DNA of 64,000 nucleotides from JAXDMK01 sp963790325 (GCA_963790325.1 CAWBNY010000002.1:1-64000), one strand, 5' to 3'. Positions 52,355-60,997 are shown, counted from the first letter of the stretch. Made by a program: numbers and translations. The notes: generated by a model not told the origin, from the letters alone.

Positions 52355-54289
52355 TCATATGTCCAAGAACCTCACGTCTTTGGCGTTCTGCTGGATGAAG
52401 TGCTTGCGTTGCTCGACGTCCTCGCCCATGAGGACGCTCAGGACCTGGTCGGCCAGGGCCGCCTCCTCCACCGACACCCGGAGGAGGGTTCGGGTCTCCT
52501 GGCGCATCGTCGTCTCCCGCAGCTCGTCGTGGTCCATCTCGCCCAGCCCCTTGAACCGTTGGAACTCGGACTTGTGGTTGGGATGGGCGGCCACGAAGGC
52601 GGTCTTGGCCGCCTCGTCGGTGATGTAGACCTTCTCCTTGCCCACCTCGGTGGAGTAGAGCGGCGGCTGGGCGATGTAGATGTGGCCCTGCTCGACCAGC
52701 GACTTCATCTGCCGGAAGAAGAACGTGAGCAGCAGGGTGCGGATGTGGGCCCCGTCGACGTCGGCGTCGGTGAGGATGACCACCTTGTGGTACCGGATCT
52801 TGGCCACGTCGAACTCCTCGTCGCCCACGCCCGCGCCGATGGCGGCGATCAGCGACTGGACCTCGGTGTTCTTCAGGGTGCGGTCGAGGCGGGCCCGCTC
52901 GACGTTGAGGATCTTGCCCCGGATGGGCAGGATGGCCTGGACCCGCGGGTCGCGGGCGTCCTTGGCCGAGCCGCCGGCCGACTGGCCCTCGACGATGAAC
53001 AGCTCCGACTCCTCCGCGTTGCGGGACGAGCAGTCGGCCAGCTTGCCGGGTAGGCCGGCGCCGTCGAGGGCGGACTTGCGGCGGGTGAGCTCCCGGGCCT
53101 GGCGGGCGGCCAGCCGGGCCCGGGAGGCCTGAATCGACTTGGCCACCACCTGCCGGGCCTCGGTGGGGTGCTCCTCGAGCCACTGGGAGAGGCGGTCGTT
53201 GGTGGCCCGCTCGACCAGGGACCGGATGAAGACGTTGCCCAGCTTGGCCTTGGTCTGGCCCTCGAACTGGGGGTCGCGCAGCTTGACGCTGACGATGGCG
53301 GTGAGGCCCTCGCGGATGTCCTCGCCCTGGAGGTTGTCGTCCTTGTCCTTGAGCAGCTTGTTGGCGCGGGCGTAGCGGTTGACCACGTTGGTGAGGGACT
53401 TCTTGAAGCCCTCCTCGTGCATGCCCCCCTCGTTGGTGGCGATGCCGTTGGCGAAGCTGTGGATGCCCTCGTAGTAGCCGGTGTTCCACTGCAGGGCGAC
53501 CTCGACCTCACCCTCGTCCTCCTTCACCTCGAACTGGCACACCCGCTTGAACAGGGCCTCCTTGGAGGCGTTGAGGTGCTTGACGAAGTCGACGATGCCG
53601 CCCGTGTAGCGGAAGACCTGCTCCTGGAAGTGCTCGGGACGTTCGTCGCGGAAGCGGATCTCGAGGCCCTTGTTGAGAAAGGCCATGATCTGCATCCGCT
53701 CGAGCAGGGTCTGGGCCCGGAACTCGGTGCCCTCGGACGAGAAGATCAGCGGGTCGGGCCAGAAGGTGATCGACGTGCCGGTGCGTCCCCTGGGTGCGCG
53801 GCCCCGGAGGGCCAGCTTCTGCACCACTTTGCCGCCGTTGGCGAAGGACATCTCGTAGTGGCCGCCGTCCTTCCAGTCGATCTCGACCTCGAGGCGGCGG
53901 GAGAGGGCGTTGACCACCGACACGCCGACCCCGTGGAGCCCGCCCGAGATCTTGTAGCCCTCGCCGCCGAACTTGCCGCCGGCGTGGAGGACGGTGAGCA
54001 CGACCTCGGCCGCCGACTTGTTGCGGTGCTTGGCCATGGCCTCGACCGGGATGCCGCGGCCGTTGTCGACCACCCGGCAGGCACCGTCGGGCAGGAGGGT
54101 GACATCGATGCGGGTGGCGTAACCGGCCATGGCCTCGTCGACGGAGTTGTCGACGACCTCGTAGACGAGGTGGTGGAGGCCGTTGAGCCCGGTGGAGCCG
54201 ATGTACATGCCGGGGCGCTTCCGGACGGCTTCGAGGCCCTCCAGAACGGTGATGTCCTTCGCCCCGTAGGACGGGCTGCTCAGCGCCAC
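52355..54289 (-). CDS. gyrB: DNA gyrase subunit B
   Basis: This 644-aa subunit has the GHKL ATPase (EVVDNSVDEAMAG N box, DNGRGIPVE, GLHGVGVSVVNALS), the transducer, and TOPRIM with LTDADVDGAHIRTLLL. The TOPRIM glutamate motif is VEGQSAGGSAK where almost all gyrases have EGDSAGGSA; the Asp is the residue numbered 426 in E. coli. It is transcribed towards gyrA and lies downstream of dciA, with 123 bp of upstream DNA. Confidence 0.97.
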   Translation of the reverse strand: MALSSPSYGAKDITVLEGLEAVRKRPGMYIGSTGLNGLHHLVYEVVDNSVDEAMAGYATRIDVTLLPDGACRVVDNGRGIPVEAMAKHRNKSAAEVVLTVLHAGGKFGGEGYKISGGLHGVGVSVVNALSRRLEVEIDWKDGGHYEMSFANGGKVVQKLALRGRAPRGRTGTSITFWPDPLIFSSEGTEFRAQTLLERMQIMAFLNKGLEIRFRDERPEHFQEQVFRYTGGIVDFVKHLNASKEALFKRVCQFEVKEDEGEVEVALQWNTGYYEGIHSFANGIATNEGGMHEEGFKKSLTNVVNRYARANKLLKDKDDNLQGEDIREGLTAIVSVKLRDPQFEGQTKAKLGNVFIRSLVERATNDRLSQWLEEHPTEARQVVAKSIQASRARLAARQARELTRRKSALDGAGLPGKLADCSSRNAEESELFIVEGQSAGGSAKDARDPRVQAILPIRGKILNVERARLDRTLKNTEVQSLIAAIGAGVGDEEFDVAKIRYHKVVILTDADVDGAHIRTLLLTFFFRQMKSLVEQGHIYIAQPPLYSTEVGKEKVYITDEAAKTAFVAAHPNHKSEFQRFKGLGEMDHDELRETTMRQETRTLLRVSVEEAALADQVLSVLMGEDVEQRKHFIQQNAKDVRFLDI

Positions 54290-54412
54290 AGACGCGCCCT
54301 TTCAAGTGCTCGTGAACGAGTCGACCGGCCGGTCGAGAGGTGCCTGTTCAGGGGGAGAAACCGCAGGTCAGACCCCTGAACCACACTGCTGCAAGAATAC
54401 CAGACGAGGGTG

Positions 54413-54799
54413 TCAACGAGGGCGGACCGTCACCTTCACGGAGGTGACGATTCCGGCCCCGACGGCGTCGTCGATGCGGCCCCGGAGGGTGGACTCGAGG
54501 TAGGTCAGCTCGGTGACCCAGGCCGGCTGGTCGACGGCGATGACCAGGGTGCCGGCCGCCAGCCGGAGGGGTCGGCTGTGGGCCGCGACCGCTGGCCCCA
54601 CTATTTCGGACCACCCCGACGCGAGGGTGACGAAGGTGGCTCCGTCGGGCCCGCCGATGCGCCGGGTGACGCCCGGGAGGGACTCGGCCACCGGCCGGGG
54701 CGCGATCTCGTGGCCCGGCCGCGGGATGGGCCGCCAGGTCACCGCGGGGGCCCGGGCGTCGTACGGCGCGCGCCCCGGAAGGTGCCGGTGGCGCCGCAC
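54413..54799 (-). CDS. dciA: DciA-type helicase-loading protein (DUF721)
   Basis: The 128-aa protein has the DUF721/DciA core (about residues 55-120): SGWSEIVGPAVAAHSRPLRL, then TLVIAVDQPAWVTELTYLE. DciA proteins load or activate the replicative helicase in bacteria lacking DnaC/DnaI. It sits between recF and gyrB, the usual actinobacterial position. The start shown (MRRHRHLPG) is the first Met in frame, 25 bp after recF. Confidence 0.85.
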   Translation of the reverse strand: MRRHRHLPGRAPYDARAPAVTWRPIPRPGHEIAPRPVAESLPGVTRRIGGPDGATFVTLASGWSEIVGPAVAAHSRPLRLAAGTLVIAVDQPAWVTELTYLESTLRGRIDDAVGAGIVTSVKVTVRPR

Positions 54800-54824
54800 C
54801 CACGCAGGACCGGGTGGGCGCAGG

Positions 54825-55940
54825 TCATGCGGGGAGATCGATCGGGGGCGAACGGCGAGGGTGGACTCGGGCCGCGTCGACCTCGACGACGAGGTCGGGG
54901 GAGGCGGCGGGGGGGATGGAGCCGGTGGTGGTGAGGATGGCCTGTCCCGGTGGGAGCCTGTCGAGGAGGGCCTGGCTGCGACGGTCGTCGAGCTCGGAGA
55001 AGACGTCGTCGAGCAGGAGGACAGGGGGTTCGGCGAGCCCCTCCCCCACCACCCGGTGGCCGGCCAGGCGCAAGGCCAGGGCCAGCGACCGCTGCTCGCC
55101 CTGGGATGCGTGGGTGCGGGCCGGCATCGCCGCCAGCGACAACATCAGCTCGTCGCGATGGGGACCCACCAGGCAGACCCCCCGGCGCAGCTCCTCCGGC
55201 CGGGCCGTGGCCAGCGCCGCCGCCAACCCGCCGGCACCGGTTCGCCACGGGGCCTCGTAGGCCACCACCGCCGGCCGGGCGTCGGCACCGGCGATGCCCG
55301 AGTAGGCCGCGACCAGGGCGGGCGCCAGCCGCTCGACCAGCTCGGCCCGGGCCGCGCCCAGGGCGTCGCCCACCGCCGCCAGCTTGGAATCCCACACGTC
55401 GAGGGTGGGCGCCAGCGCCGGCGACAGGTGGCCGCCGCAGTCCCGCAGCAGCGCCGTCCGCTGCCGCAGGATCCGCTCCAGGTCGCGCCGCAGGGCGTCG
55501 TGGCGCGGGTGAAGCGCCACCAGCAGGTCGTCGAGGTACCGCCGCCGGGCCGCAGGCCCCCCTTTGACCAGCTCGAGGTCGTCGGGTGCGAACACGGTGA
55601 CCACCAGCGCCCCCACCAGGTCGGACGCCCGTCGCAGGGGCTGGCGGTTGACCGCCACCCGCCCCCGCCCCCGCGCCCGGAGCTCGGCCTCGACCAGCAC
55701 CTCCCGCTCACCCCGCATTGCCAGACCCCGCACCACCGCCCGCTCGCATCCCTGGCGCACCAGTGCCTCCCCCGGCACCCCCCGGAACGACTCCAGGGTG
55801 GCCAGGTACCCGACCGCCTCCAGGAGGTTGGTCTTGCCCGCCCCGTTGTCGCCCACCACCACCGTCAACCCGGGGGCCAGCGCCACCTCCGCTTCCTCGT
55901 AGTTGCGGAAGTCGGTGAGCCACAGCTGGGTCAACCGCAC
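54825..55940 (-). CDS. recF: DNA replication and repair protein RecF
   Basis: The 371-aa ATPase has Walker A GDNGAGKTNLLEA (about residues 30-42), signature SQGEQRSLALAL (about 285) and Walker B VLLLDDVFSELD (about 315). RecF loads RecA at single-strand gaps with RecO and RecR. It follows dnaN by 16 bp. Confidence 0.96.
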   Translation of the reverse strand: MRLTQLWLTDFRNYEEAEVALAPGLTVVVGDNGAGKTNLLEAVGYLATLESFRGVPGEALVRQGCERAVVRGLAMRGEREVLVEAELRARGRGRVAVNRQPLRRASDLVGALVVTVFAPDDLELVKGGPAARRRYLDDLLVALHPRHDALRRDLERILRQRTALLRDCGGHLSPALAPTLDVWDSKLAAVGDALGAARAELVERLAPALVAAYSGIAGADARPAVVAYEAPWRTGAGGLAAALATARPEELRRGVCLVGPHRDELMLSLAAMPARTHASQGEQRSLALALRLAGHRVVGEGLAEPPVLLLDDVFSELDDRRSQALLDRLPPGQAILTTTGSIPPAASPDLVVEVDAARVHPRRSPPIDLPA

Positions 55941-55956
55941 CGCGGACCCTGCCGGT

Positions 55957-57051
55957 TCAGGAAACCCGCACCGGCATCAACAGGTAGAGGAAGTCGGTGC
56001 CTTCGGTGGGTTTGAGGGTGGCCGGTTTGAGGGCGTCGAGCGTCTCCAGGACCACCTCGTCGCCGGGGGTGGCGTCGATGCCCTCGAGGAGGAAGTCGGG
56101 GTTGAAGGCGACGGTCATCTCGGTGCCCTCGTACTTGGCGTCGACGTCCTCCCGGGCCTGGCCCACGTCCTGAGTGATGGCGGTGAGCTGCACTCCGTCG
56201 GCCCGCAGGGCCAGACGCACCGGTGTGGCCTCCCGGGCCAGGAGCTTCACCCGGCGGACGGCGTCGATCATGGCCTCCTTGGCCACCGTCAGCCGGTTGG
56301 GGTAGGCGGCGGGGATGAGCTGGCGGTAGTTGGGGAACTCGCCTTCGATGAGGCGGGTGGTGAGGCGCACGTGGCCCGCCTCGAACGTGGCCTGGTCGGA
56401 CCCCAACCGCAAGGTGACCGTCGCCGATCCCCCGACCACCCGGGTGAGCTCACCCAGGGCCCGGGCCGGCACCAGGACCTGCTTGCCCTCGGCCAACAGA
56501 CTGGTACCGGGCAGGTCGCGCAAAGCCAACCGGTAGGAATCGGTGGCCACCAGCCGCAATCCCCCGGCCTCGGCGGCCAGCAGCACGCCCGTGAGGATGG
56601 GCCGGGCATCGTCGCGGGACGCGGCCCGCACCACCTGCGTCAACGCCGCCGAGAACGACGCCGCGTCGAGCGTCACCGCCTCGGCCGCCGGCTCCGGGAG
56701 CCGGAGGAACTCCTCCGCCGGCAGCAGGCGCACCGTGAACTGGGACCGGCCGGCGGCGATGACCGCCTCGCTCCCCTCCGCCGTCACCACCACCGCCGAC
56801 GGCTCCAGGGCCCGCACGATGTCGGCTGCCAGCCGGGCCGGTACGACGCAGACCCCGTCGGCCACGCCGTTGACGGTGGTCTCCACCTGGACGGTGAGGT
56901 CGAGGTCGCTGCCGGCCAGGCGCAGGGAGTCGCCCACCACTTCCATGCGCACCCCCGACAGGGCGGGTAGGGCCCCGCCCCGGGTGGTCGCGCCTCGGGC
57001 GGCGGTGCTGAGGGCGTCGAGCAGGGTGTCTCGCTCAGCGCGGAACTTCAC
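55957..57051 (-). CDS. dnaN: DNA polymerase III sliding clamp (beta subunit)
   Basis: This 364-aa protein has the three-domain clamp layout (about residues 1-120, 125-245 and 250-364), starting MKFRAERDTLLDALSTAARG. ATG at 57049-57051 is preceded on the minus strand by a CACCTCG-type weak ribosome site. The C-terminal LLMPVRV is typical. It is separated from dnaA by the origin gap of 224 bp. Confidence 0.96.
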   Translation of the reverse strand: MKFRAERDTLLDALSTAARGATTRGGALPALSGVRMEVVGDSLRLAGSDLDLTVQVETTVNGVADGVCVVPARLAADIVRALEPSAVVVTAEGSEAVIAAGRSQFTVRLLPAEEFLRLPEPAAEAVTLDAASFSAALTQVVRAASRDDARPILTGVLLAAEAGGLRLVATDSYRLALRDLPGTSLLAEGKQVLVPARALGELTRVVGGSATVTLRLGSDQATFEAGHVRLTTRLIEGEFPNYRQLIPAAYPNRLTVAKEAMIDAVRRVKLLAREATPVRLALRADGVQLTAITQDVGQAREDVDAKYEGTEMTVAFNPDFLLEGIDATPGDEVVLETLDALKPATLKPTEGTDFLYLLMPVRVS

Positions 57052-57275
57052 GTGTCCACCTCGCCTGCAGTGTGCTCTTCATGTCTAAGAAGAAGAGAGG
57101 GAGCGGTAGGGGTTGTGGATTGGGGAAAGCGCGCATCACCGCAGGCCACACGGGATGAGCGGCCGCGCGGGATATCCCCAGCCTGCCACAGGGGTGTGAC
57201 AACCGATGCCGCCGCCGGTGGACGACGGGTGGTTTGTCGACAAGGAGAGACACCGTCGGTCCACCGGTGCTGCAC
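57052..57275. other. dnaA-dnaN intergenic region, candidate oriC
   Basis: In actinobacteria oriC lies here. I find only degenerate DnaA boxes: TTGTCGACA at 57234-57242 (8 of 9 to TTGTCCACA, and nearly palindromic, so it serves both strands), CAATCCACA on the minus strand at 57114-57122, ATATCCCCA at 57172-57180 and GTGTCCACC at 57052-57060 (7 of 9 each). There is no clear AT-rich unwinding segment. A better box set lies upstream of dnaA (58758-58790), so the exact origin is uncertain. Confidence 0.5.
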
Positions 57276-58745
57276 TCAGGCCCCGGCGCTGCGGATGCGG
57301 TGCATGAGCTCGGTGACCTGCTCGTAGATCGTCCGCCGTTCGCGCATGAGCTCGGAGATCTTGTTCACCGCGTGCATCACGGTGGTGTGGTCACGGTCGC
57401 CGAAGGCCCGCCCGATGGCCGGGTAGCTGAAGTCGGTCATCTCCCGCAGTACGTACATGGCCACCTGGCGGGCGGTGACCAGGGGCCGGCTGCGGCTCTT
57501 GCCGATGAGCTCCTCCACCGAGAGCCCGAACATCTCGGCGGTGGCCTCGATCACCACCTTGGCCGTGATCTGGCGGGGCGCCTTGGCCGAGATGAGGTCG
57601 CCGAGGACGGCCTCGGCCATGTCGAGGGTGAGCGGGACCCGGTTGAGGTTGGAGAAGGCCAGCACCCGGTTGAGGGCTCCCTCCAACTCTCGAATGTTGT
57701 TGGTGATGTGGGTGGCGATGTAGGTGAGCAAGTCGTCGGGCGCCTTGGAGGCCTCCCCCGCCGCCTTCTTGCGCAGGATGGCGAGGCGGGTCTCGAGGAG
57801 GGGCGGCTGGACGTCGGTGATGAGGCCCCAACCGAAGCGGCTGCGGAGCCGGTCCTCCAGGGTGGCCATGGCCTTGGGCGGACGGTCGGAGGAGATCACG
57901 ATCTGACGACCGGCCGAGTGCAGGTAGTCGAAGGTGTGGAAGAACTCCTCCTGGGTGGTGGCCTTGTTCTCGATGAGTTGGACGTCGTCGACGAGCAGGA
58001 CGTCGCACCGGCGATAGCGGAGCTTGAACGCACCCTGGCTGTTGGTGCGGATGGCCTCGATGAAGTCGTTGAGGAAGTGCTCGGTGGAGACGTAGCGGAC
58101 GCAGCTGTTCGGGTAGTTGGCCCTTACGTAGTGGCCGATGGCGTGGAGGAGGTGGGTCTTGCCCAGGCCCGCGTCGCCGTAGATGAACAGAGGGTTGTAC
58201 GAGGTGGCGGGCTGCTCGGCCACGGCCAGGGCGGCGGCAGCGGCGAACCGGTTGGACTCGCCGATGACGAAGTCGTCGAACGTGTAGGACGGGTTGAGGG
58301 CGATCTCACCCAGGGCCCCGAAGTCACCCGCGTCGGCGCCGGTCGAGGAGCGACCACCACCCCCGCTGCGGGTGACCGTGCTCCCCTCTGAGGGGGATGA
58401 CGCGGGGGGGATGCTGCCCGACCCGCCCCCGACCGAAGCCACTGCGACGGTCACCCGCCCTTCGTCACCCGAGACCCGGGCCAACTCGGTGTGGACTTCC
58501 AACACGACCTGGTGCGGTTCGCCCGCCAACTCGGTGAGTATGTCCTCCACGAAGCGGAGGTAGCGGGTCTCGATGCGATCCTTCGCCACCGCGCTGGGGA
58601 CCGCCAGGACGAGCCGCCGGTCCTCGAGTGCGAGGGGGCGAGCCGATTCGAGCCAGGCCTTGCCTGCCCCGTCGGGCAACTCGTTGCGTAGGACCGCCAC
58701 GCAACCGCCCCACAAGTACTCTGCATTCGGCACCCGCGCGGCCAC
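57276..58745 (-). CDS. dnaA: Chromosomal replication initiator DnaA
   Basis: The 489-aa protein has domain I (about residues 1-90), a Gly/Ser linker, the AAA+ domain with Walker A GDAGLGKTHLLHA and Walker B VLLVDDVQLIE, and the C-terminal DNA-binding domain with DHTTVMHAVNKI. The annotated GTG at 58745 has its GGGGAG directly abutting; GTG 58733 (VPNAEYLW) lies about 11 nt from GGGGAGG and may be the real start. The upstream gap holds DnaA boxes, suggesting autoregulation. Confidence 0.96.
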   Translation of the reverse strand: MAARVPNAEYLWGGCVAVLRNELPDGAGKAWLESARPLALEDRRLVLAVPSAVAKDRIETRYLRFVEDILTELAGEPHQVVLEVHTELARVSGDEGRVTVAVASVGGGSGSIPPASSPSEGSTVTRSGGGGRSSTGADAGDFGALGEIALNPSYTFDDFVIGESNRFAAAAALAVAEQPATSYNPLFIYGDAGLGKTHLLHAIGHYVRANYPNSCVRYVSTEHFLNDFIEAIRTNSQGAFKLRYRRCDVLLVDDVQLIENKATTQEEFFHTFDYLHSAGRQIVISSDRPPKAMATLEDRLRSRFGWGLITDVQPPLLETRLAILRKKAAGEASKAPDDLLTYIATHITNNIRELEGALNRVLAFSNLNRVPLTLDMAEAVLGDLISAKAPRQITAKVVIEATAEMFGLSVEELIGKSRSRPLVTARQVAMYVLREMTDFSYPAIGRAFGDRDHTTVMHAVNKISELMRERRTIYEQVTELMHRIRSAGA

Positions 58746-58757
58746 CTCCCCATAGTG

Positions 58758-58790
58758 TTTCCCACAGACTTATCCACAGAGGGTGGATAA
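58758..58790. promoter_or_regulatory. DnaA-box cluster upstream of dnaA and rpmH
   Basis: A perfect box TTATCCACA lies at 58770-58778. A minus-strand box of 8 of 9 (TTATCCACC) is at 58782-58790, and a weaker TTTCCCACA at 58758-58766. Spacing between the first two is 3 bp. Sites in the dnaA promoter region usually act in autoregulation and may also be part of the origin. Confidence 0.8.
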
Positions 58791-59004
58791 CTCTCGGGTA
58801 CCAGATCAGGACGCGACGCTACTTGTGTCCGGGCCAGGGAAGTGGCGACCCCGCTCCCCGGGGCCGCTCCCGGGGAAGGGCAAACCGTACCACCACCGAG
58901 GAATCGGAAGGGCACGCCGGGCGGTGGCGCTGGGGGGGTGGTGCTGTAGCCTGGACGGGTCCCTCACGACGAAGAAGCCGGCGCGGGCGCACGCCGGGGA
59001 GGCC

Positions 59005-59502
59005 ATGGGTGAAGCGAACATTCCAACCGAACAACCTGAAGCGGGCCAAGCGCCACGGGTTCCGTCATCGGATGTCGACCTCGGCCGGGAGGGCCATCCT
59101 GTCGGCCCGCCGGCGGAAGGGTCGGACCAAGCTGTCGGCCTGATCTGGTCGATCCGGGACCGCCCCACCTTCCAAGCCCTGCGCCGGTCGAGGGCCCGAG
59201 TTCGACGGGGCCCGATCACGGTAACCTGGGTGCCCGGTGACCCGTCCGAACCTCCCAGGGTCGCCTACGCGGTCGGCCGGCCGGTCGGTACCGCGGTGGT
59301 GCGCAACCGGATCCGGCGTCGGCTGCGGGCAGTCTCCAGGGAAGCCGGGCCTCTGCTTCGCCCCGGCGCCTACCTCGTCGGGGCCCACGCCGGGGCGTCG
59401 TCGCTGTCCTATCGAGAACTGAGAGCCACCCTGTGCGAAGCGCTGGCCATCCTGGCCACCAAGGAGCTGCCGGCGACGCCACCGGCCCCTCCCGGCGCGT
59501 GA
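59005..59502 (+). CDS. rnpA: Ribonuclease P protein component, N-terminally extended and enclosing rpmH
   Basis: The 165-aa product starts with ATG at 59005. The RnpA core runs from about residue 45, with IRDRPTFQALRRSRARVRRG and the RNR motif VVRNRIRRRLRAVSRE (Arg100-Asn-Arg102). Between the rpmH stop (59143) and the core there is no ATG, GTG or TTG in this frame, so a start inside or before rpmH is required. ATG 59005 is 4 nt before the rpmH GTG and shares the ribosome site GGGGAGG (58996-59002). Ordinary RnpA is about 110-125 aa. This is the arrangement described for Thermus rnpA, where rpmH is nested out of frame. CTG at 59140 would be the only alternative. Confidence 0.9.
   Translation: MGEANIPTEQPEAGQAPRVPSSDVDLGREGHPVGPPAEGSDQAVGLIWSIRDRPTFQALRRSRARVRRGPITVTWVPGDPSEPPRVAYAVGRPVGTAVVRNRIRRRLRAVSREAGPLLRPGAYLVGAHAGASSLSYRELRATLCEALAILATKELPATPPAPPGA
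59009..59143 (+). CDS. rpmH: Ribosomal protein bL34
   Basis: The 44-aa protein begins KRTFQPNNLKRAKRHGF and ends RRRKGRTKLSA, a complete bL34. It starts with GTG at 59009, six nt after GGGGAGG (58996-59002), which is correctly spaced for this start. Its whole length lies inside the rnpA reading frame, in another frame. Confidence 0.96.
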   Translation: MKRTFQPNNLKRAKRHGFRHRMSTSAGRAILSARRRKGRTKLSA

Positions 59503-59723
59503 TGGACCGGGCTGTGAGCGCACCCATCCGGCTGTACCGAGTGCTGGCTGCGGGCCGTCCCCCGCACTGCCGCTACCTGCCGAGCTGCTCCGCCTACGCC
59601 CTGGAGGCCATCGAGGCCCACGGCGCGGCACGGGGTTCGTGGCTGGCGGTGCGCCGCCTGGGCCGATGCCACCCCTGGGGCGGGTTCGGCGTCGACCCGG
59701 TGCCGCCCCGGGCGGACGGGTGA
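59502..59723 (+). CDS. yidD: Membrane protein insertion efficiency factor YidD
   Basis: This 73-aa protein has the family core: LYRVLAAGRPPHCRYLPSCS and GSWLAVRRLGRCHPWGGFG, with the Cys residues conserved. Its ATG overlaps the rnpA stop (TGATG at 59500-59504), and its own stop overlaps the yidC ATG (59721-59725). It assists YidC and SecYEG insertion of membrane proteins. Confidence 0.94.
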   Translation: MDRAVSAPIRLYRVLAAGRPPHCRYLPSCSAYALEAIEAHGAARGSWLAVRRLGRCHPWGGFGVDPVPPRADG

Positions 59724-60994
59724 TGGTCATGCTGGGCGTGGCCCTGTTCGACTGGCTGTACAACGCCCTGGGCTCGGTCATGGCGTTCTTCTACTCCCTG
59801 ATCCCGTCCTACGGATTTGCCATCGCCATGCTCACCATCAGCGTGCGCGTGCTGCTGATCCCGTTGACCTCCAAACAGGTGAAGTCACAACGGGCCATGC
59901 AGCAATTGCAGCCGGAGCTGAAGAAGTTGCAGGCCAAGCACAAGGGCGACCGGCAGCGGCTCAACGAAGAGATGATGAAGCTGTACAAGGAGCACAAGGC
60001 CAACCCGCTGGCCGGTTGCCTGCCGCTCATCCTGCAGATGCCGCTGTTCATCATCCTGTACCGGCTGATCATCGACCTGAGCAAGGTCCCCCCGCGGCAC
60101 ATCCCGATCGGCAGCGACCTGTACCAGGCGCTGGCGGCGTCGAGCGGAAAACTCTTGTCGTTCGGAATCGATCTGGCCAAGAAGCCGCAATCGGTGGTCG
60201 GGTTGTTGTTGGTGGCGGCGGTGGTGGCCACCGGTTATTACCAGCAGAAGCAGATGACGGCCCGGATGTCGAAGGACGCCATCAACCCCCAGATGCAAAT
60301 GGTCACCAAGATCCTGCCCGGGTTCTTCGGCCTCATCTCGCTGTCGGTGCCGGCCGGCGTGGTCCTGTACTTCGTGGTCTCGAACGTGTGGCAGATCGGC
60401 CAACAGGCGGTCGCGTTCCGGAACCAACCGGTGAGGCAGGGCGAGGACGAGGCGCCCAAGAGCGTCGGGTCGAAGTCTGGGGGCGGGAGTGACGGCGCCG
60501 GCGCGGGCAAGGGTGGCGGCGGAGGCGGGGCCAAGCCGGGCGGGGCCGGCGCGGCCAAGAGCGGCGGCGGTGGCGGGGCCAAGAAGCCGGGCGGGGCCGG
60601 CGCGGCCAAGAGCGGCGGCGGTGGCGGGGCCAAGAAGCCGGGCGGGGCCGGCGCGGCCAAGAGCGGCGGCGGTGGCGGGACCAAGAAGCCGGGCGGCACC
60701 CCCCGTCCCCCGAGTGGGCGGGTGACGCCGAAGGGCGGCGGGAGTGGACGGGTGACCCCCAAAGGCGGTCCGGGCGGCGTCCGGGCCGGCGGAGGGGCCG
60801 GTGCGGGTGGGTCACAGAAGTCGGGGAAGGCGAACCCGGAGCCGGCGGGTCCCCCGGTATCGGTCGGGGAGTCCCTCCTGGGGCGCCTGACCAATCGTGC
60901 TGCCAAGTCGAAACGACCACCCCCCGCGGCCCGCCCCAAGGGCCTGCCACCTACCAAGGGGTCGTCCGGAGGCTCTTCGAGGAAGGGATCGTGA
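59723..60994 (+). CDS. yidC: Membrane protein insertase YidC/Oxa1 with long repetitive tail
   Basis: The 423-aa insertase has the Oxa1 core (about residues 1-245): a first helix FDWLYNALGSVMAFFYS, the amphipathic KSQRAMQQLQPELKKLQAKH segment, NPLAGCLPLILQMPLFIILY, and helices near 140-170 and 195-215. From residue about 245 the protein turns into a 180-residue Gly/Lys-rich basic tail, including three copies of a 17-residue unit. The intact insertase of related actinobacteria also has a basic tail that binds ribosomes, but the perfect tandem repeats here are unusual. Confidence 0.93.
   Translation: MVMLGVALFDWLYNALGSVMAFFYSLIPSYGFAIAMLTISVRVLLIPLTSKQVKSQRAMQQLQPELKKLQAKHKGDRQRLNEEMMKLYKEHKANPLAGCLPLILQMPLFIILYRLIIDLSKVPPRHIPIGSDLYQALAASSGKLLSFGIDLAKKPQSVVGLLLVAAVVATGYYQQKQMTARMSKDAINPQMQMVTKILPGFFGLISLSVPAGVVLYFVVSNVWQIGQQAVAFRNQPVRQGEDEAPKSVGSKSGGGSDGAGAGKGGGGGGAKPGGAGAAKSGGGGGAKKPGGAGAAKSGGGGGAKKPGGAGAAKSGGGGGTKKPGGTPRPPSGRVTPKGGGSGRVTPKGGPGGVRAGGGAGAGGSQKSGKANPEPAGPPVSVGESLLGRLTNRAAKSKRPPPAARPKGLPPTKGSSGGSSRKGS
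60540..60692. repeat. Three tandem 51-bp units in the yidC tail
   Basis: Units 60540-60590, 60591-60641 and 60642-60692 are identical apart from a base near the end of the third. Each encodes 17 residues of Gly/Ala/Lys-rich sequence and keeps the frame. This is a coding minisatellite. Confidence 0.9.
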
Positions 60995-60997
60995 CGA

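Noticed and set aside
54394..54416. gyrB promoter with TTGACA and TATTCT on the minus strand
   Set aside because: The hexamers are only 11 bp apart rather than 16-18, so they are probably not a real pair.
60540..60692. CRISPR-like tandem repeats
   Set aside because: Units are contiguous, multiples of three and in frame within yidC; there are no unique spacers. The same holds for 31671-31766 and about 35111-35206.
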